A DNA stretch of 64,000 bases from Hirschia litorea (GTDB taxonomy: Bacteria; Pseudomonadota; Alphaproteobacteria; Caulobacterales; Hyphomonadaceae), in contig NZ_JBHTBR010000002.1 in the NCBI RefSeq assembly GCF_042665075.1, positions 682,001 through 746,000 of the forward strand, read 5' to 3'. A program made the translations under genes and the position numbers. This document shows positions 8,850 to 18,530 of the stretch, one piece after another. The notes under the pieces are model-generated. The model saw nothing but the letters and a program-made list of their open reading frames with translations, made no database searches and had not been told where the DNA came from. How positions within the stretch are numbered: position 1 is the first letter of the stretch; each line of letters opens with the position of its first letter.

Positions 8850-11800
8850 ATGTCTATCCAAGCTAGCTTATACCACCTTACGCACTATAAATACGACCGC
8901 CCTGTCACGCTTAGTCCGCAGGTTATTCGGTTAAGACCAGCACCACACTCTCGTACACCTGTCATTTCCCACTCACTGAAGGTGAGCCCCGGCGGCCATT
9001 TCGTAAATCATCAACAAGACCCGTACGGGAATTGGTTGGCACGTTTCGTTTTTCCCGAACCTGTTAGAGAGTTTAAAATCGAAGTTGATCTAGTTGCAGA
9101 TATGAGCGTCTACAATCCATTCGACTTCTTTGTAGATGAATGTGCAGACACTTGGCCCTTTAAATATCCCAAAGACGTAAAACACGATCTAAAAATTTAT
9201 ACAAAGACCAAAAAACCGGGAAAACGTTTACAGTCTTTTCTGTATAAATTTCTTGAAGATGGCTCAAAGAAAAACCTTCGAACAATCGATTTCATCGTGG
9301 CACTAAACTCTGCCGTAAACAAAGAAATCAGCTATATAATTCGGATGGAACCGGGTGTTCAAACGCCAGAGGAAACGCTTGAGTTAGCCAAAGGCTCATG
9401 CCGCGATTCATCATGGTTACTTGTCCACGCATTTAGAAATCTTGGATTTGCTGCTCGTTTCGTTTCGGGTTACCTCATACAATTAACGCCTGACGTCAAA
9501 TCTCTTGATGGCCCCTCCGGTACAGATTACGACTTCACTGATCTGCATGCTTGGTGTGAAGTATACCTACCGGGTGCAGGATGGGTTGGGCTAGACCCAA
9601 CTTCGGGCCTCTTAACAGGGGAAAGTCATATTCCACTGGCTGCAACACCACACTATTCAAACGCAGCTCCTATAGTCGGCATGGCAAGCGATTCAAAAGT
9701 TGAATTTGAATTTGACATGAGAGTAAAACGCACTGCGGAACATCCAAGAATTACAAAACCATTTTCAGATGAGTCATGGGATAAACTTGATGCTTTAGGG
9801 CAGCGTGTTGATGAAGTCCTGAAAGCAGAAGACGTGCGTCTTACCATGGGAGGAGAACCCACTTTTGTATCCATAGATGATTTTGAATCTCCAGAATGGA
9901 ATACAGATGCTGTAGGACCCACAAAAAAAGTGCTCGCAGACAGACTAATACGTCGATTGCGAGACCGGTTTGCTCCAGGTGGTTTCCTACACTATGGGCA
10001 AGGAAAATGGTATCCGGGCGAAACGCTTCCGCGTTGGACCTACTCCCTATATTGGCGCGGCGATGCCAAACCTATTTGGAAAAATGTCGATTTGATCGCT
10101 TTAGAAGATTCACACACCAATGTTGGATCAAAAGAAGCAGGTGACCTTTTAGAACTCATCGCAAGCAAACTTGATATTCAGCAAGATATGATCGCGCCTG
10201 CTTATGAAGATCCTGCTGAGTGGATATTGCGAGAAAGCGCGCTTCCTGAAAATGTCACTCCTGAGAACTCCAAGCTGAAAGATCCAGAAGAACGCGGTCG
10301 AATAGCGCGTGTATTTGAACGTGGATTAACCCAGCCCGCAGGCTACATATTACCAGTACAAAGATGGCAAGCACAAAATAGCGGAAAACGTTGGAGATCT
10401 GAAAAATGGTCTACGCGCCGCGGAAAAATCTATCTTACGCCTGGTGATAGCCCCGTAGGCTATCGTCTTCCTTTGAGCAGCTTGCCTCACCTTTCAAAGA
10501 TTGATTATCCATTCACTTTTGAAGCTGACCCAACAGGCGTCAGTGGCCCACTCCCAGAATTCTCAGGTCAAGCGCCTTTTTCAAATGATGTAAACCCAAG
10601 ACAGCAACCCTACACCCAGAATCGAGAAGATACTCGAATTGAGCAGGAAAAAACACAAAACGCATCAATTATTGAAACAGCTAATGTTCGGACAGCCATC
10701 GCAGTAGAACCACGCGATGGACGTCTATGTATCTTTATGCCCCCCACAGAGGTAGCAGCCGACTACCTAGAGCTTATCTCAGTAGCAGAACAGGCTGCAC
10801 AGGACCTTGGAATACCGGTACATATTGAAGGCTACGGACCACCTACAGATTCGCGACTTAATGTCATTCGCGTCGCGCCTGACCCAGGGGTTATTGAGGT
10901 AAATATCCATCCCGCTTCAAATTGGGATGAATGTGTTGATATTACTACCGCCGTTTATGAAGAAGCTCGTCAGACACGTTTAGGTGCAGATAAGTTTATG
11001 ACGGATGGTAAGCACACCGGAACTGGAGGTGGAAACCATGTCGTGGTCGGTGGAGCCACTCCCCTCGACAGCCCGTTTCTCCGACGTCCAGACCTTTTGC
11101 GTAGCCTCATCTTGCACTGGCAACGTCACCCTAGTCTCTCCTACCTGTTTTCAGGACTATTTATCGGCCCGACAAGCCAAGCACCGCGGATAGATGAGGC
11201 ACGCCATGATAGCCTATATGAACTTGAAATCGCTCTTTCTCAAATCCCTCACCCGGGTAAAGGAGAACAGCCCCAGCCTTGGCTAGTAGATCGTTTGCTA
11301 CGTAACATTCTGATAGATGTAACTGGCAACACACATCGTGCAGAGATCTGTATTGATAAGCTTTATTCTCCTGATGGCCCAACTGGCCGTTTAGGGTTGG
11401 TTGAATTTCGTGGCTTCGAAATGCCACCAGAACCACGAATGAGTTTAGCTCAACAACTGCTTATTCGTGCCTTGATAGCTCGCTTCTGGCAAACCCCTAT
11501 TGATGGTAATTTAGTCCGATGGGGCACTAAATTACACGACAAGTTTATGCTCCCTGAGTACATCTGGTCCGATTTCATGAACGTCTTAGATGATTTGCGT
11601 CAGCACGGGTTTGATATGGATCCAGAATGGTTCAAAGCTCAAAGTGAATTCCGTTTCCCTTTCTGCGGTGAAACCGAAGTTGAAGGCATGAAACTTGAAA
11701 TTCGCCAAGCTCTAGAACCTTGGCATGTTATGGGTGAAACCGGCGCTATCGGCGGTACGGTAAGATATACAGATAGCTCCGTTGAGCGCGTACAAGTCAA

Positions 11801-12203
11801 ACTTACTGGTGCTGATCTATCACGCTATCAAGTGACGTGTAATAAACGCCAAGTCCCACTAAAAATAACACCTGATGGCGAGGCAGCCGTTGCTGGAGTT
11901 CGTTTCAAAGCTTGGCAGCCTCCTCTTGCACTTCATCCAGTTCGCCCCATAGATGCGCCCTTAACGTTCGATATCTATGATAAATGGACTGGACGTTCTT
12001 TGGGGGGCTGCGTTTATCACGTCGCACATCCAGGTGGACGCAGCTATGACACCTTCCCAATTAACGGAAATGAAGCTGAAGCGAGAAGATTGGCTCGTTT
12101 TCAACCATTTGGACATTCTCCAAATGAATATCACGTGGTAGGCGAGTCTCCTCATCCAGAATTCCCTATGACTCTGGATTTAAGAAGACCAGTCGGAATT
12201 TAA
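8850..12203 (+). CDS. Transglutaminase fused to DUF2126 (predicted amidoligase-like) protein
   Basis: About 1117 residues. The N-terminal 270 form a bacterial transglutaminase-like N-domain plus a transglutaminase/protease core with catalytic triad C184 (GSCRDSSWL), H233 (DLHAWCEVYLP) and D249 (GLDPTSGLL). The remaining roughly 800 residues are DUF2126, which published comparative analysis of amidoligases grouped with glutamine-synthetase-like COOH-NH2 ligases; the stretches HTGTGGGNHVVVGG and GLVEFRGFEMPPEPRM fit that region. The frame opens with TTG at 8838, but ATG 8850 starts at the usual MSIQASLYHLTHY sequence. It is the first of three genes that together could build and cleave a peptide or isopeptide linkage (inference). 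Confidence 0.88.
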   Translation: MSIQASLYHLTHYKYDRPVTLSPQVIRLRPAPHSRTPVISHSLKVSPGGHFVNHQQDPYGNWLARFVFPEPVREFKIEVDLVADMSVYNPFDFFVDECADTWPFKYPKDVKHDLKIYTKTKKPGKRLQSFLYKFLEDGSKKNLRTIDFIVALNSAVNKEISYIIRMEPGVQTPEETLELAKGSCRDSSWLLVHAFRNLGFAARFVSGYLIQLTPDVKSLDGPSGTDYDFTDLHAWCEVYLPGAGWVGLDPTSGLLTGESHIPLAATPHYSNAAPIVGMASDSKVEFEFDMRVKRTAEHPRITKPFSDESWDKLDALGQRVDEVLKAEDVRLTMGGEPTFVSIDDFESPEWNTDAVGPTKKVLADRLIRRLRDRFAPGGFLHYGQGKWYPGETLPRWTYSLYWRGDAKPIWKNVDLIALEDSHTNVGSKEAGDLLELIASKLDIQQDMIAPAYEDPAEWILRESALPENVTPENSKLKDPEERGRIARVFERGLTQPAGYILPVQRWQAQNSGKRWRSEKWSTRRGKIYLTPGDSPVGYRLPLSSLPHLSKIDYPFTFEADPTGVSGPLPEFSGQAPFSNDVNPRQQPYTQNREDTRIEQEKTQNASIIETANVRTAIAVEPRDGRLCIFMPPTEVAADYLELISVAEQAAQDLGIPVHIEGYGPPTDSRLNVIRVAPDPGVIEVNIHPASNWDECVDITTAVYEEARQTRLGADKFMTDGKHTGTGGGNHVVVGGATPLDSPFLRRPDLLRSLILHWQRHPSLSYLFSGLFIGPTSQAPRIDEARHDSLYELEIALSQIPHPGKGEQPQPWLVDRLLRNILIDVTGNTHRAEICIDKLYSPDGPTGRLGLVEFRGFEMPPEPRMSLAQQLLIRALIARFWQTPIDGNLVRWGTKLHDKFMLPEYIWSDFMNVLDDLRQHGFDMDPEWFKAQSEFRFPFCGETEVEGMKLEIRQALEPWHVMGETGAIGGTVRYTDSSVERVQVKLTGADLSRYQVTCNKRQVPLKITPDGEAAVAGVRFKAWQPPLALHPVRPIDAPLTFDIYDKWTGRSLGGCVYHVAHPGGRSYDTFPINGNEAEARRLARFQPFGHSPNEYHVVGESPHPEFPMTLDLRRPVGI

Positions 12204-12206
12204 CAT

Positions 12207-14612
12207 TTGCCAAACTCTACTCCAAGCAATGACGAAAGACATCGCAACCTTTTAAAAAACTATAAGCTTATTAACGGCGCATTAGATGAGATGATGACGC
12301 TGAATGGAGAAGTGCGTCCTATTTGGAAAAACTTCATAACGCATCTCAGTCAACTTTCTAGCGAAGAACTCGACCGTCGTACAAAGAGAGGCAATCAATA
12401 CCTCAATGACGCAGGGGTTTTTTTTCGGCAGTATGGTGATGACGGCAATCAAGAAAGAGATTGGCCCTTAAGCCACATTCCAGTCCTTATTGGCGAAAAA
12501 GAATGGCAAAAAATCTGTGATGGACTACACCAACGAGCGGATCTGTTAGAAGAAGTTTTAAAGGACATTTACGGCAATAACTCTCTTGTAAGTGAAGGAA
12601 TTCTTCCAGCCCAACTAATAGCCTCTAATCCAGAGTGGCTACGTCCTTTGGTAGATTCAATTCCTACCAATGGAAACTACTTACATTTTTTAGCTTTCGA
12701 GATAGGTCGCGGGCCTGCGGGAAACTGGTGGGTATTAAGCGATAGAGCTCAAGCCCCATCTGGTGCAGGGTTCGCATTGGAGAACCGTGTGGCCACCTCT
12801 CGAGTATTTTCAGACTTTTTTGAAACAGGTAATATACAACGCCTAGCTAGCTTTTTCAGGGAGTTCAAACGTGCTCTCAAAACCTTAAATAAAACACCAG
12901 AAAACATAATCGGTATTATGACTCCGGGGCGTTTTACAGATACCTATTTTGAGCATGCTTACATAGCAAGATACCTTGGTCTAGCTCTCCTTGAGGGAGA
13001 GGACATGATCGTCCAAAATGGGAAAGTCATGGTGCGTACTATTGAAGGGCTAAAGCCAGTCGGTGTGCTATGGAGAAGATTGGACGCGTTGTTCGCCGAT
13101 CCGCTTGAGCTAGAACAAAACTCTAAGCTTGGCACTGCCGGCCTAGTGGGTAGCGCAAAGAACGGCAATATAAACTTGGTAAATGCTCTAGGATCGGGCT
13201 TAATTGAAACGCGGGCTCTATTAGCGTTTATGCCACGGATCTGTAAGACAATTTTTAAAGAAGATTTAAAAATACCTAATGTGGCAACGTGGTGGTGTGG
13301 GCCTCACAAAGAGCGTGAGTATGTTCTCAAAAACGCGCAGAATATGATAATCAGCCCCGCAATGGCACCGAGTGTTCCTTTCACCTCAAAACAAAGCCAG
13401 AACCAAAATAATAGATATAATTATAGCAATCAGGCTGAACTAGAAACGTTGTTAAATTTCGACGGTGACCAACTCGTCGGTCAAGAGGCTGTTACTCTTT
13501 CGACGACACCTACCCTCAAAGATGGTTTACTGACACCCCGGCCCGTCACCCTGAGAGTATTTGCATGTCGAACTGCAAATGGTTGGAAGTTTATGCCGGG
13601 AGGTTATGCACGGATTGGTAAACACGAGAATGCATCAGCTATCGCCCTCCAAGAAGGCGGTTCAGTATCAGATGTCTGGGTGATTAGTGACGACAAAGTT
13701 GATACTCAAAGCCTTATAAAAAGGCCATCTAACATTACTAAGCCATATCAAACTGCTGCACTCCCCAGTCGTGCTGCCGATAACCTATTATGGTTGGGGC
13801 GATATGCCGAACGCGCTGAAATCATAATACGGCTTCAACGAGGGTATCATTTACGTATCGCAGAAGATGCCAACTTTGAGCGCCCGTTATTAAAACAGAT
13901 AAACGCGCATATTCAGACATTTGGCGCCACATCCGCATCAGCGCCTTTCACGACTATCGTGAGTGTCGTAACGAGTGCGCTTAATTCTGCATCTCAACTG
14001 AGGGATCGCTTCTCAGATGACGGTTGGCTAGCATTAAAAAACCTCCTGAATGAAACGAATGATTTAAGTAAATCCCCACCATTCATCGGGGACGACACTG
14101 CACGTTCAATGAATCTTCTGCTACAAAAACTCACTTCATTCTCCGGGTTGGTCCACGAGAATATGTACAGATATTCTGGATGGCGTTTCTTAAGCATCGG
14201 ACGCTCATTAGAACGCGCGTATGAAACATCATCTTTGCTTTCAAAGTTTGCTGTACCAGATGCACCTTTAGGATCACTCGAGTTTGCATTAGAAATTGCG
14301 GATAGTGCGATGAGCCATAGACGTCTTTATAATTTGGACACACAACTTTCATCCGTAATTGAACTCGTCGCTTTAGATGAACTAAGCCCACGATCAATCT
14401 TATATCATCTTTCAAATATTCAGCAGCAAGTTAGTTTTCTGCCTCAACACAACCAAAAGGATGAAGTCCAAAAAACTTCTAGCATCCTATCGCAAGCGTA
14501 CAATGATTTAAAATCCCACCCTGATGGCACTGTAAGTCCAAAAACTCTTATGGATCTAAGATCGAAGCTTGGAGAGTTCTCCATGCTCTTGGCGCGACAA
14601 TATTTCAATTAG
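12207..14612 (+). CDS. Circularly permuted ATP-grasp ligase fused to alpha-E domain
   Basis: An 801-residue fusion. Residues about 70-500 correspond to the circularly permuted ATP-grasp domain (DUF404/DUF407), with segments such as GIMTPGRF, TYFEHAYIARYLG and FMPGGYARIG. From about residue 518 (LPSRAADNLLWLGRYAERAE) to the end is the all-helical alpha-E domain (DUF403). Permuted ATP-grasp proteins are predicted to ligate carboxylates to amines using ATP. In many bacteria these two domains are separate adjacent genes; here they are one polypeptide. Translation starts with TTG three bases after the upstream stop; no nearer ATG exists. It is coupled to the transglutaminase 9 bases downstream. 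Confidence 0.88.
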   Translation: MPNSTPSNDERHRNLLKNYKLINGALDEMMTLNGEVRPIWKNFITHLSQLSSEELDRRTKRGNQYLNDAGVFFRQYGDDGNQERDWPLSHIPVLIGEKEWQKICDGLHQRADLLEEVLKDIYGNNSLVSEGILPAQLIASNPEWLRPLVDSIPTNGNYLHFLAFEIGRGPAGNWWVLSDRAQAPSGAGFALENRVATSRVFSDFFETGNIQRLASFFREFKRALKTLNKTPENIIGIMTPGRFTDTYFEHAYIARYLGLALLEGEDMIVQNGKVMVRTIEGLKPVGVLWRRLDALFADPLELEQNSKLGTAGLVGSAKNGNINLVNALGSGLIETRALLAFMPRICKTIFKEDLKIPNVATWWCGPHKEREYVLKNAQNMIISPAMAPSVPFTSKQSQNQNNRYNYSNQAELETLLNFDGDQLVGQEAVTLSTTPTLKDGLLTPRPVTLRVFACRTANGWKFMPGGYARIGKHENASAIALQEGGSVSDVWVISDDKVDTQSLIKRPSNITKPYQTAALPSRAADNLLWLGRYAERAEIIIRLQRGYHLRIAEDANFERPLLKQINAHIQTFGATSASAPFTTIVSVVTSALNSASQLRDRFSDDGWLALKNLLNETNDLSKSPPFIGDDTARSMNLLLQKLTSFSGLVHENMYRYSGWRFLSIGRSLERAYETSSLLSKFAVPDAPLGSLEFALEIADSAMSHRRLYNLDTQLSSVIELVALDELSPRSILYHLSNIQQQVSFLPQHNQKDEVQKTSSILSQAYNDLKSHPDGTVSPKTLMDLRSKLGEFSMLLARQYFN

Positions 14613-14621
14613 GGTATCGCT

Positions 14622-15506
14622 ATGCAGTATGAAATCGCAATGACAATAACTTATAATTACGATCACCCTGCTGTTGGCGGAAGACATGTGCTCCACCTCA
14701 CACCAAGACAAATCGACCAAATTCAAGAAGTCGAGCAATCTATTGTGAAAGTATCCCCCCAACCAGACGAATGGGAAAAACATTCCGACTTCTTTGAAAA
14801 CACTCAAATAGACATCGCATTTAATCAGCCACATAAAACAATTTCGTTTAATGTCGTCTCAAAAATTACACGTTTTCCTATTGAGCCCCCCACCGACACC
14901 AGTCCACCACTTACTGATATGAAGGCAGAAATAAAAAATATTCGAACGTTAGGAGCGGACTCTCCGCACCACTTTATAGGCCCGTCACCTCGTATAAAGG
15001 CTACACACGCGGTTCAAGATTATGCCAGTCAGCTTACTGCCAATTCGCAAAGCACATTTGAAGCAGTGAAAACAATTAATCATGCGCTTTATAAAGATCT
15101 AAAATTTGACCCGTCCGCGACGAACGTCGACACTCCATATGAATTGGCTTTCAAAAACCGTCACGGTGTCTGCCAAGACTTTTCGCATATTATGATTGCC
15201 TGTTTACGCAGCTTAAACATACCTGCCGCCTATGTCAGTGGATATCTCCGCACGAATCCACCAGAGGGACAAGATCGATTAGAGGGCGCAGACGCAATGC
15301 ACGCTTGGGTCAGAGTATGGCTAGGATCGCGAATGGGGTGGCTAGAATTTGACCCGACTAATAATCTTATCGTTAGCGAAGATCATATAGTCATAGGATA
15401 TGGAAGAGACTATTCTGAAATCTCACCTATCAAAGGGGTGTTAAGGTCTGAAGGGTCCCAATTTAGTACCCAATCAGTCGATGTAAGGCCAGTTTCAGTT
15501 AAGTAA
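14622..15506 (+). CDS. Transglutaminase-like cysteine peptidase/amidase
   Basis: A 294-residue protein with a transglutaminase-like N-terminal beta domain and a transglutaminase core. The triad is C184 (GVCQDFSH), H227 (AMHAWVRVWLG) and D244 (EFDPTNN). Prokaryotic members of this superfamily usually act as peptidases or amidases rather than cross-linkers. It is the third gene of the operon with the DUF2126 fusion and the ATP-grasp/alpha-E fusion, a context in which such proteins are predicted to process a ligase-made peptide (inference from the family). There is no signal peptide, so it probably acts in the cytoplasm. GTATCGCT separates it from the upstream stop. Confidence 0.88.
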   Translation: MQYEIAMTITYNYDHPAVGGRHVLHLTPRQIDQIQEVEQSIVKVSPQPDEWEKHSDFFENTQIDIAFNQPHKTISFNVVSKITRFPIEPPTDTSPPLTDMKAEIKNIRTLGADSPHHFIGPSPRIKATHAVQDYASQLTANSQSTFEAVKTINHALYKDLKFDPSATNVDTPYELAFKNRHGVCQDFSHIMIACLRSLNIPAAYVSGYLRTNPPEGQDRLEGADAMHAWVRVWLGSRMGWLEFDPTNNLIVSEDHIVIGYGRDYSEISPIKGVLRSEGSQFSTQSVDVRPVSVK

Positions 15507-15554
15507 TTATAAGAACTTGAAAATAGCTGAAATAAAACCTGATTTCTCGCTTAC

Positions 15555-15579
15555 ATTCAATTGAATCATTTCATGAAAT
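15555..15579. promoter_or_regulatory. Two adjacent 12-bp palindromes upstream of the DEAD-box helicase
   Basis: Two perfect dyads, ATTCAATTGAAT (15555-15566) and ATTTCATGAAAT (15568-15579), sit one base apart, about 205 bases before the helicase start and about 50 bases after the transglutaminase stop. They could be a tandem operator. No regulator is known to match; the function is unproven. Confidence 0.35.
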
Positions 15580-15634
15580 CAACTGTTATATTGACTCCTA
15601 CACGAGTAAGCATATGTTGCGCCGTGATAGAGAG

Positions 15635-15669
15635 GCTGCTGACGCGCAGCGCTTGCGGCATTCAAGCGC
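15635..15669 (+). promoter_or_regulatory. Hairpins in the long leader of the DEAD-box helicase
   Basis: GC-rich inverted repeats lie in the roughly 120 bases before the helicase start: GCTGC/GCAGC (15635-15639 and 15646-15650) and GCGCTTG/CAAGCGC (15649-15655 and 15663-15669). The two hairpins share bases and would be mutually exclusive. Structured leaders are common on cold-inducible RNA helicase mRNAs. There is no T-run, so it is not a terminator. Confidence 0.35.
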
Positions 15670-15784
15670 CGCTTCAACAACCCAGTTTGGATTCTGACCC
15701 AATACGACAATCCGGTCTAGGTAACAGAACAAACTTAGTAAAAGGTCGGGCATCGAAAAGATGCAACCGAACAAGAACGTATAT

Positions 15785-17230
15785 ATGACATTCGATGATC
15801 TAGACTTGGACCCACGCTTGTTAAGCGCCGTGAAAGACGCTGGCTACACTGAACCAACTCCTATTCAAGCCCAAGCAATCCCTGCTGTAATCCAAGGACG
15901 CGATGTTACTGGTATCGCGCAGACAGGTACTGGCAAAACTGCTGCATTCGTCCTCCCAATGATCCATAAGCTAGGCCAAGGTCGTGCTAAAGCAAGAATG
16001 CCACGCACTCTAATCCTAGAACCAACGCGTGAACTGGCGGCACAAGTAGCAGAAAATTTTGAAAAATATGGCGTCAACCACAAACTCAACATGGCGCTGC
16101 TTATTGGTGGCGTTTCATTTGCCGATCAAGATAAAAAGATTACCGCCGGTGCAGACGTTCTAATAGCAACCCCAGGCCGTCTAATGGATCATTTTGAGCG
16201 CGGTCGTTTGCTGATGACCGGCGTTCAAATGCTTGTTATTGATGAAGCTGACCGGATGTTGGATATGGGGTTCATTCCAGACATCGAAAAGATCTGCAAA
16301 TTACTCCCAACGAACAGACAGACCTTATTGTTCTCGGCAACTATGCCCCCTGAAATTGCGAAGTTAACCAAACAATTTCAAAATGACCCGAAACAAATAG
16401 AGGTTGCTCGTCCCGCTCAAACCGCAGAACTTATTACACAATATATGACCTCATCCCCATCGGATAAGGACGAAGTTAAGCGCGGGATTCTTCGCGCCAT
16501 TATTGGAAACTGTGATGTTAAGAATGGCATCGTATTCTGCAATCGTAAAACAGAAGTCGATATTGTAGCCAAGTCTTTAAACAAGCACGGATTTGATGCA
16601 GCTCCTATACATGGTGACTTACCTCAATCCTATCGCATGGAAACACTCGACAAATTCAGAAATGGTGACCTTAAACTGCTAGTGGCATCAGATGTAGCAG
16701 CACGCGGACTTGATGTTCCCGATGTTAGTCATGTTTTTAACTACGCTCCCCCCCCAAATTCTGATGACTACGTTCACCGCATCGGCCGAACTGGTCGCGC
16801 TGGTCGTACTGGGGAAAGTTACACTATTGTCTCCCCTAGAGACAGTAAGTTGTGGGATGCCGTACTAAAGCGCATCGGCAAAGATATTGAACAATTTTCC
16901 AGTGAAGCAATCGTTGCGGCTATCGCAGATGTCTCTGCAAGACCTGAACGAAAGCCCAATAAGAAAAACGAAAATCGGAATTCAAAACGAAAAGGCCGCC
17001 ACGGTCGCACCAAAGATAGAGCTCAATCCGACGAACAAATTGCAAATAACGATGCCGTCGAGGCTCCGACTATTCAAAAAACTGAACACCAAGTTGAAAA
17101 ACCAAAGCAAGAAAAGAAGAAACGTTCTAACAAACGTGGAAACGATGATTTAGGGCCTTCTTTCAAAGGTATGGGAGAACACGTCCCCGCCTTCTTGCTG
17201 CGTCCTGTTGATACAACGCCAACAAGCTAA
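15785..17230 (+). CDS. DEAD-box ATP-dependent RNA helicase (RhlE-like)
   Basis: About 481 residues with all the DEAD-box motifs in order: Q-motif region (GYTEPTPIQAQAIP), motif I AQTGTGKT, Ia PTRELA, II DEAD, III SAT, then V ARGLDVP and VI HRIGRTGRAG. The last 100 residues are lysine/arginine-rich and low in complexity, an RNA-binding tail typical of RhlE-type helicases that act in ribosome assembly, RNA decay or cold adaptation. The frame is open from ATG 15761, but ATG 15785 (MTFDDLDLDP) begins at the conserved N-terminus and is preferred. It is monocistronic, with a long, structured upstream region. Confidence 0.93.
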   Translation: MTFDDLDLDPRLLSAVKDAGYTEPTPIQAQAIPAVIQGRDVTGIAQTGTGKTAAFVLPMIHKLGQGRAKARMPRTLILEPTRELAAQVAENFEKYGVNHKLNMALLIGGVSFADQDKKITAGADVLIATPGRLMDHFERGRLLMTGVQMLVIDEADRMLDMGFIPDIEKICKLLPTNRQTLLFSATMPPEIAKLTKQFQNDPKQIEVARPAQTAELITQYMTSSPSDKDEVKRGILRAIIGNCDVKNGIVFCNRKTEVDIVAKSLNKHGFDAAPIHGDLPQSYRMETLDKFRNGDLKLLVASDVAARGLDVPDVSHVFNYAPPPNSDDYVHRIGRTGRAGRTGESYTIVSPRDSKLWDAVLKRIGKDIEQFSSEAIVAAIADVSARPERKPNKKNENRNSKRKGRHGRTKDRAQSDEQIANNDAVEAPTIQKTEHQVEKPKQEKKKRSNKRGNDDLGPSFKGMGEHVPAFLLRPVDTTPTS

Positions 17231-17364
17231 GGTATTTAGCTCTGCTGAAGCAAATATTAGCAAGCATTGCAACTATTCTCGTGTCCGGTTAACCAATATT
17301 TACATTTGTATTTCATCATGTCCGAGTCGACGTATGGAAGAATAAAGATGGGGCGCGAGAAATA

Positions 17365-18408
17365 ATGTATGAGCAACTTAAAGGCCCAAGTGGCATAAAA
17401 ACTGGTCATGCTGCTGTTGATAAGATTAGCGAACATAAGCTTTGCGCAACGCCTCAGAATTACGAAGTTTGGCTTAATTACATCGCAGGCTGGGCTCCTG
17501 ACCTGACGCGCGAATTAGATATCGCCATTTCAAAGGGCCTCCCCTTAACGGACGCGTCTTTAGAGAAGATTCACAATAAATACTTTGCAGCAACTCAATT
17601 ATCTTCCCAAGTCATGGAAACTGGGACAAAGATTGCAAAAGAAATAGCGGATGCCGTAGAGGCACTCAAAAGTGCAAGTATTACTACGGAACAATACGGC
17701 GCCACGCTGGATAATGCTGCCAAAAGTCTTAGCAATTCTGACATCACTGGAGATGCATTAAGCAGAATCGTCTCCGTTCTAGCTTCTTCTACAGAAGAAA
17801 TGTCTAACTTAAATCAAAACCTGAACCATCAATTAGTTAGCTCCACCAAAGAAATTGAAACATTACGCTCATCCCTTCAAGCAGCACGAGCTGAAGCACT
17901 GACGGATGGATTGACTGGCGTGGCAAATCGGAAGCAATTTGATGAAGTCCTCAGAAGACGTACGCAAGAGTGTTTAGAAGATGGCACAGAGCTTTGCCTT
18001 ATAATTTGTGACATCGATTTTTTCAAAAAATTCAACGATACTTGGGGACACCAAACTGGCGACCAAGTTATCCGCTTTGTTGCCAACTCCTTAGCCCAAA
18101 AAGCTGTGAATGACGCCGTTGTCGCAAGGTATGGTGGTGAAGAATTTGCGATTATTATGCCGCGTACAAATCTTGATACCGCCCAAGAATTTGCCGAAAG
18201 TGTACGTAAGACGATTGAATCTAAAAAACTTATACGTAGATCTACGGGTGAACCATTAGGTCAAGTTACAGTATCTTTTGGTATAGCTTGCTATCGCTCT
18301 GGTGAGTCAGTCTCCAACCTAATAGAGCGATCCGATAGCTGCCTTTACCATTCTAAACAGACTGGAAGAAACAAAATCACTTTAGAGAGCGATCCTAGCT
18401 TAGCTTAG
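17365..18408 (+). CDS. Diguanylate cyclase (GGEEF) without I-site
   Basis: A 347-residue cytoplasmic protein. Residues 1-80 form a helical N-terminal region with a TPQNYEVWLNY stretch like that of alphaproteobacterial cyclases related to Caulobacter DgcB. Next comes a coiled-coil-like linker (about 90-175), then a GGDEF domain with DGLTGVANRKQFD and the active site GGEEF at 257-261. The family makes cyclic di-GMP from two GTP. The position of the inhibitory RxxD I-site (248-251) reads VNDA, so product feedback through that site should be absent. It precedes a degenerate GGDEF protein by 438 bases. Whether it is regulated by dimerisation through the coiled coil is inference. Confidence 0.9.
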   Translation: MYEQLKGPSGIKTGHAAVDKISEHKLCATPQNYEVWLNYIAGWAPDLTRELDIAISKGLPLTDASLEKIHNKYFAATQLSSQVMETGTKIAKEIADAVEALKSASITTEQYGATLDNAAKSLSNSDITGDALSRIVSVLASSTEEMSNLNQNLNHQLVSSTKEIETLRSSLQAARAEALTDGLTGVANRKQFDEVLRRRTQECLEDGTELCLIICDIDFFKKFNDTWGHQTGDQVIRFVANSLAQKAVNDAVVARYGGEEFAIIMPRTNLDTAQEFAESVRKTIESKKLIRRSTGEPLGQVTVSFGIACYRSGESVSNLIERSDSCLYHSKQTGRNKITLESDPSLA

Positions 18409-18530
18409 AATTTAAGATAGCGTAGCCCTGCCTCTAACTCTTTCACGCCCGACAAAATACCATTGAATATATTAATTCCGCAGTATTCACTGCGAATACT
18501 GGTTGAAGAATAGCTCATTTTGCCTTTAAT

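Noticed and set aside
15561..15788. 75-residue plus-strand ORF before the DEAD-box gene
   Set aside because: It has no ribosome site, is Cys/Arg-rich from the GC hairpins, and overlaps the palindromes and helicase start; better explained as a structured leader.
17289..17303. TTAA-N7-TTAC, a near CtrA box before the diguanylate cyclase
   Set aside because: The second half-site is imperfect and such matches are frequent in AT-rich DNA; kept only as a note.
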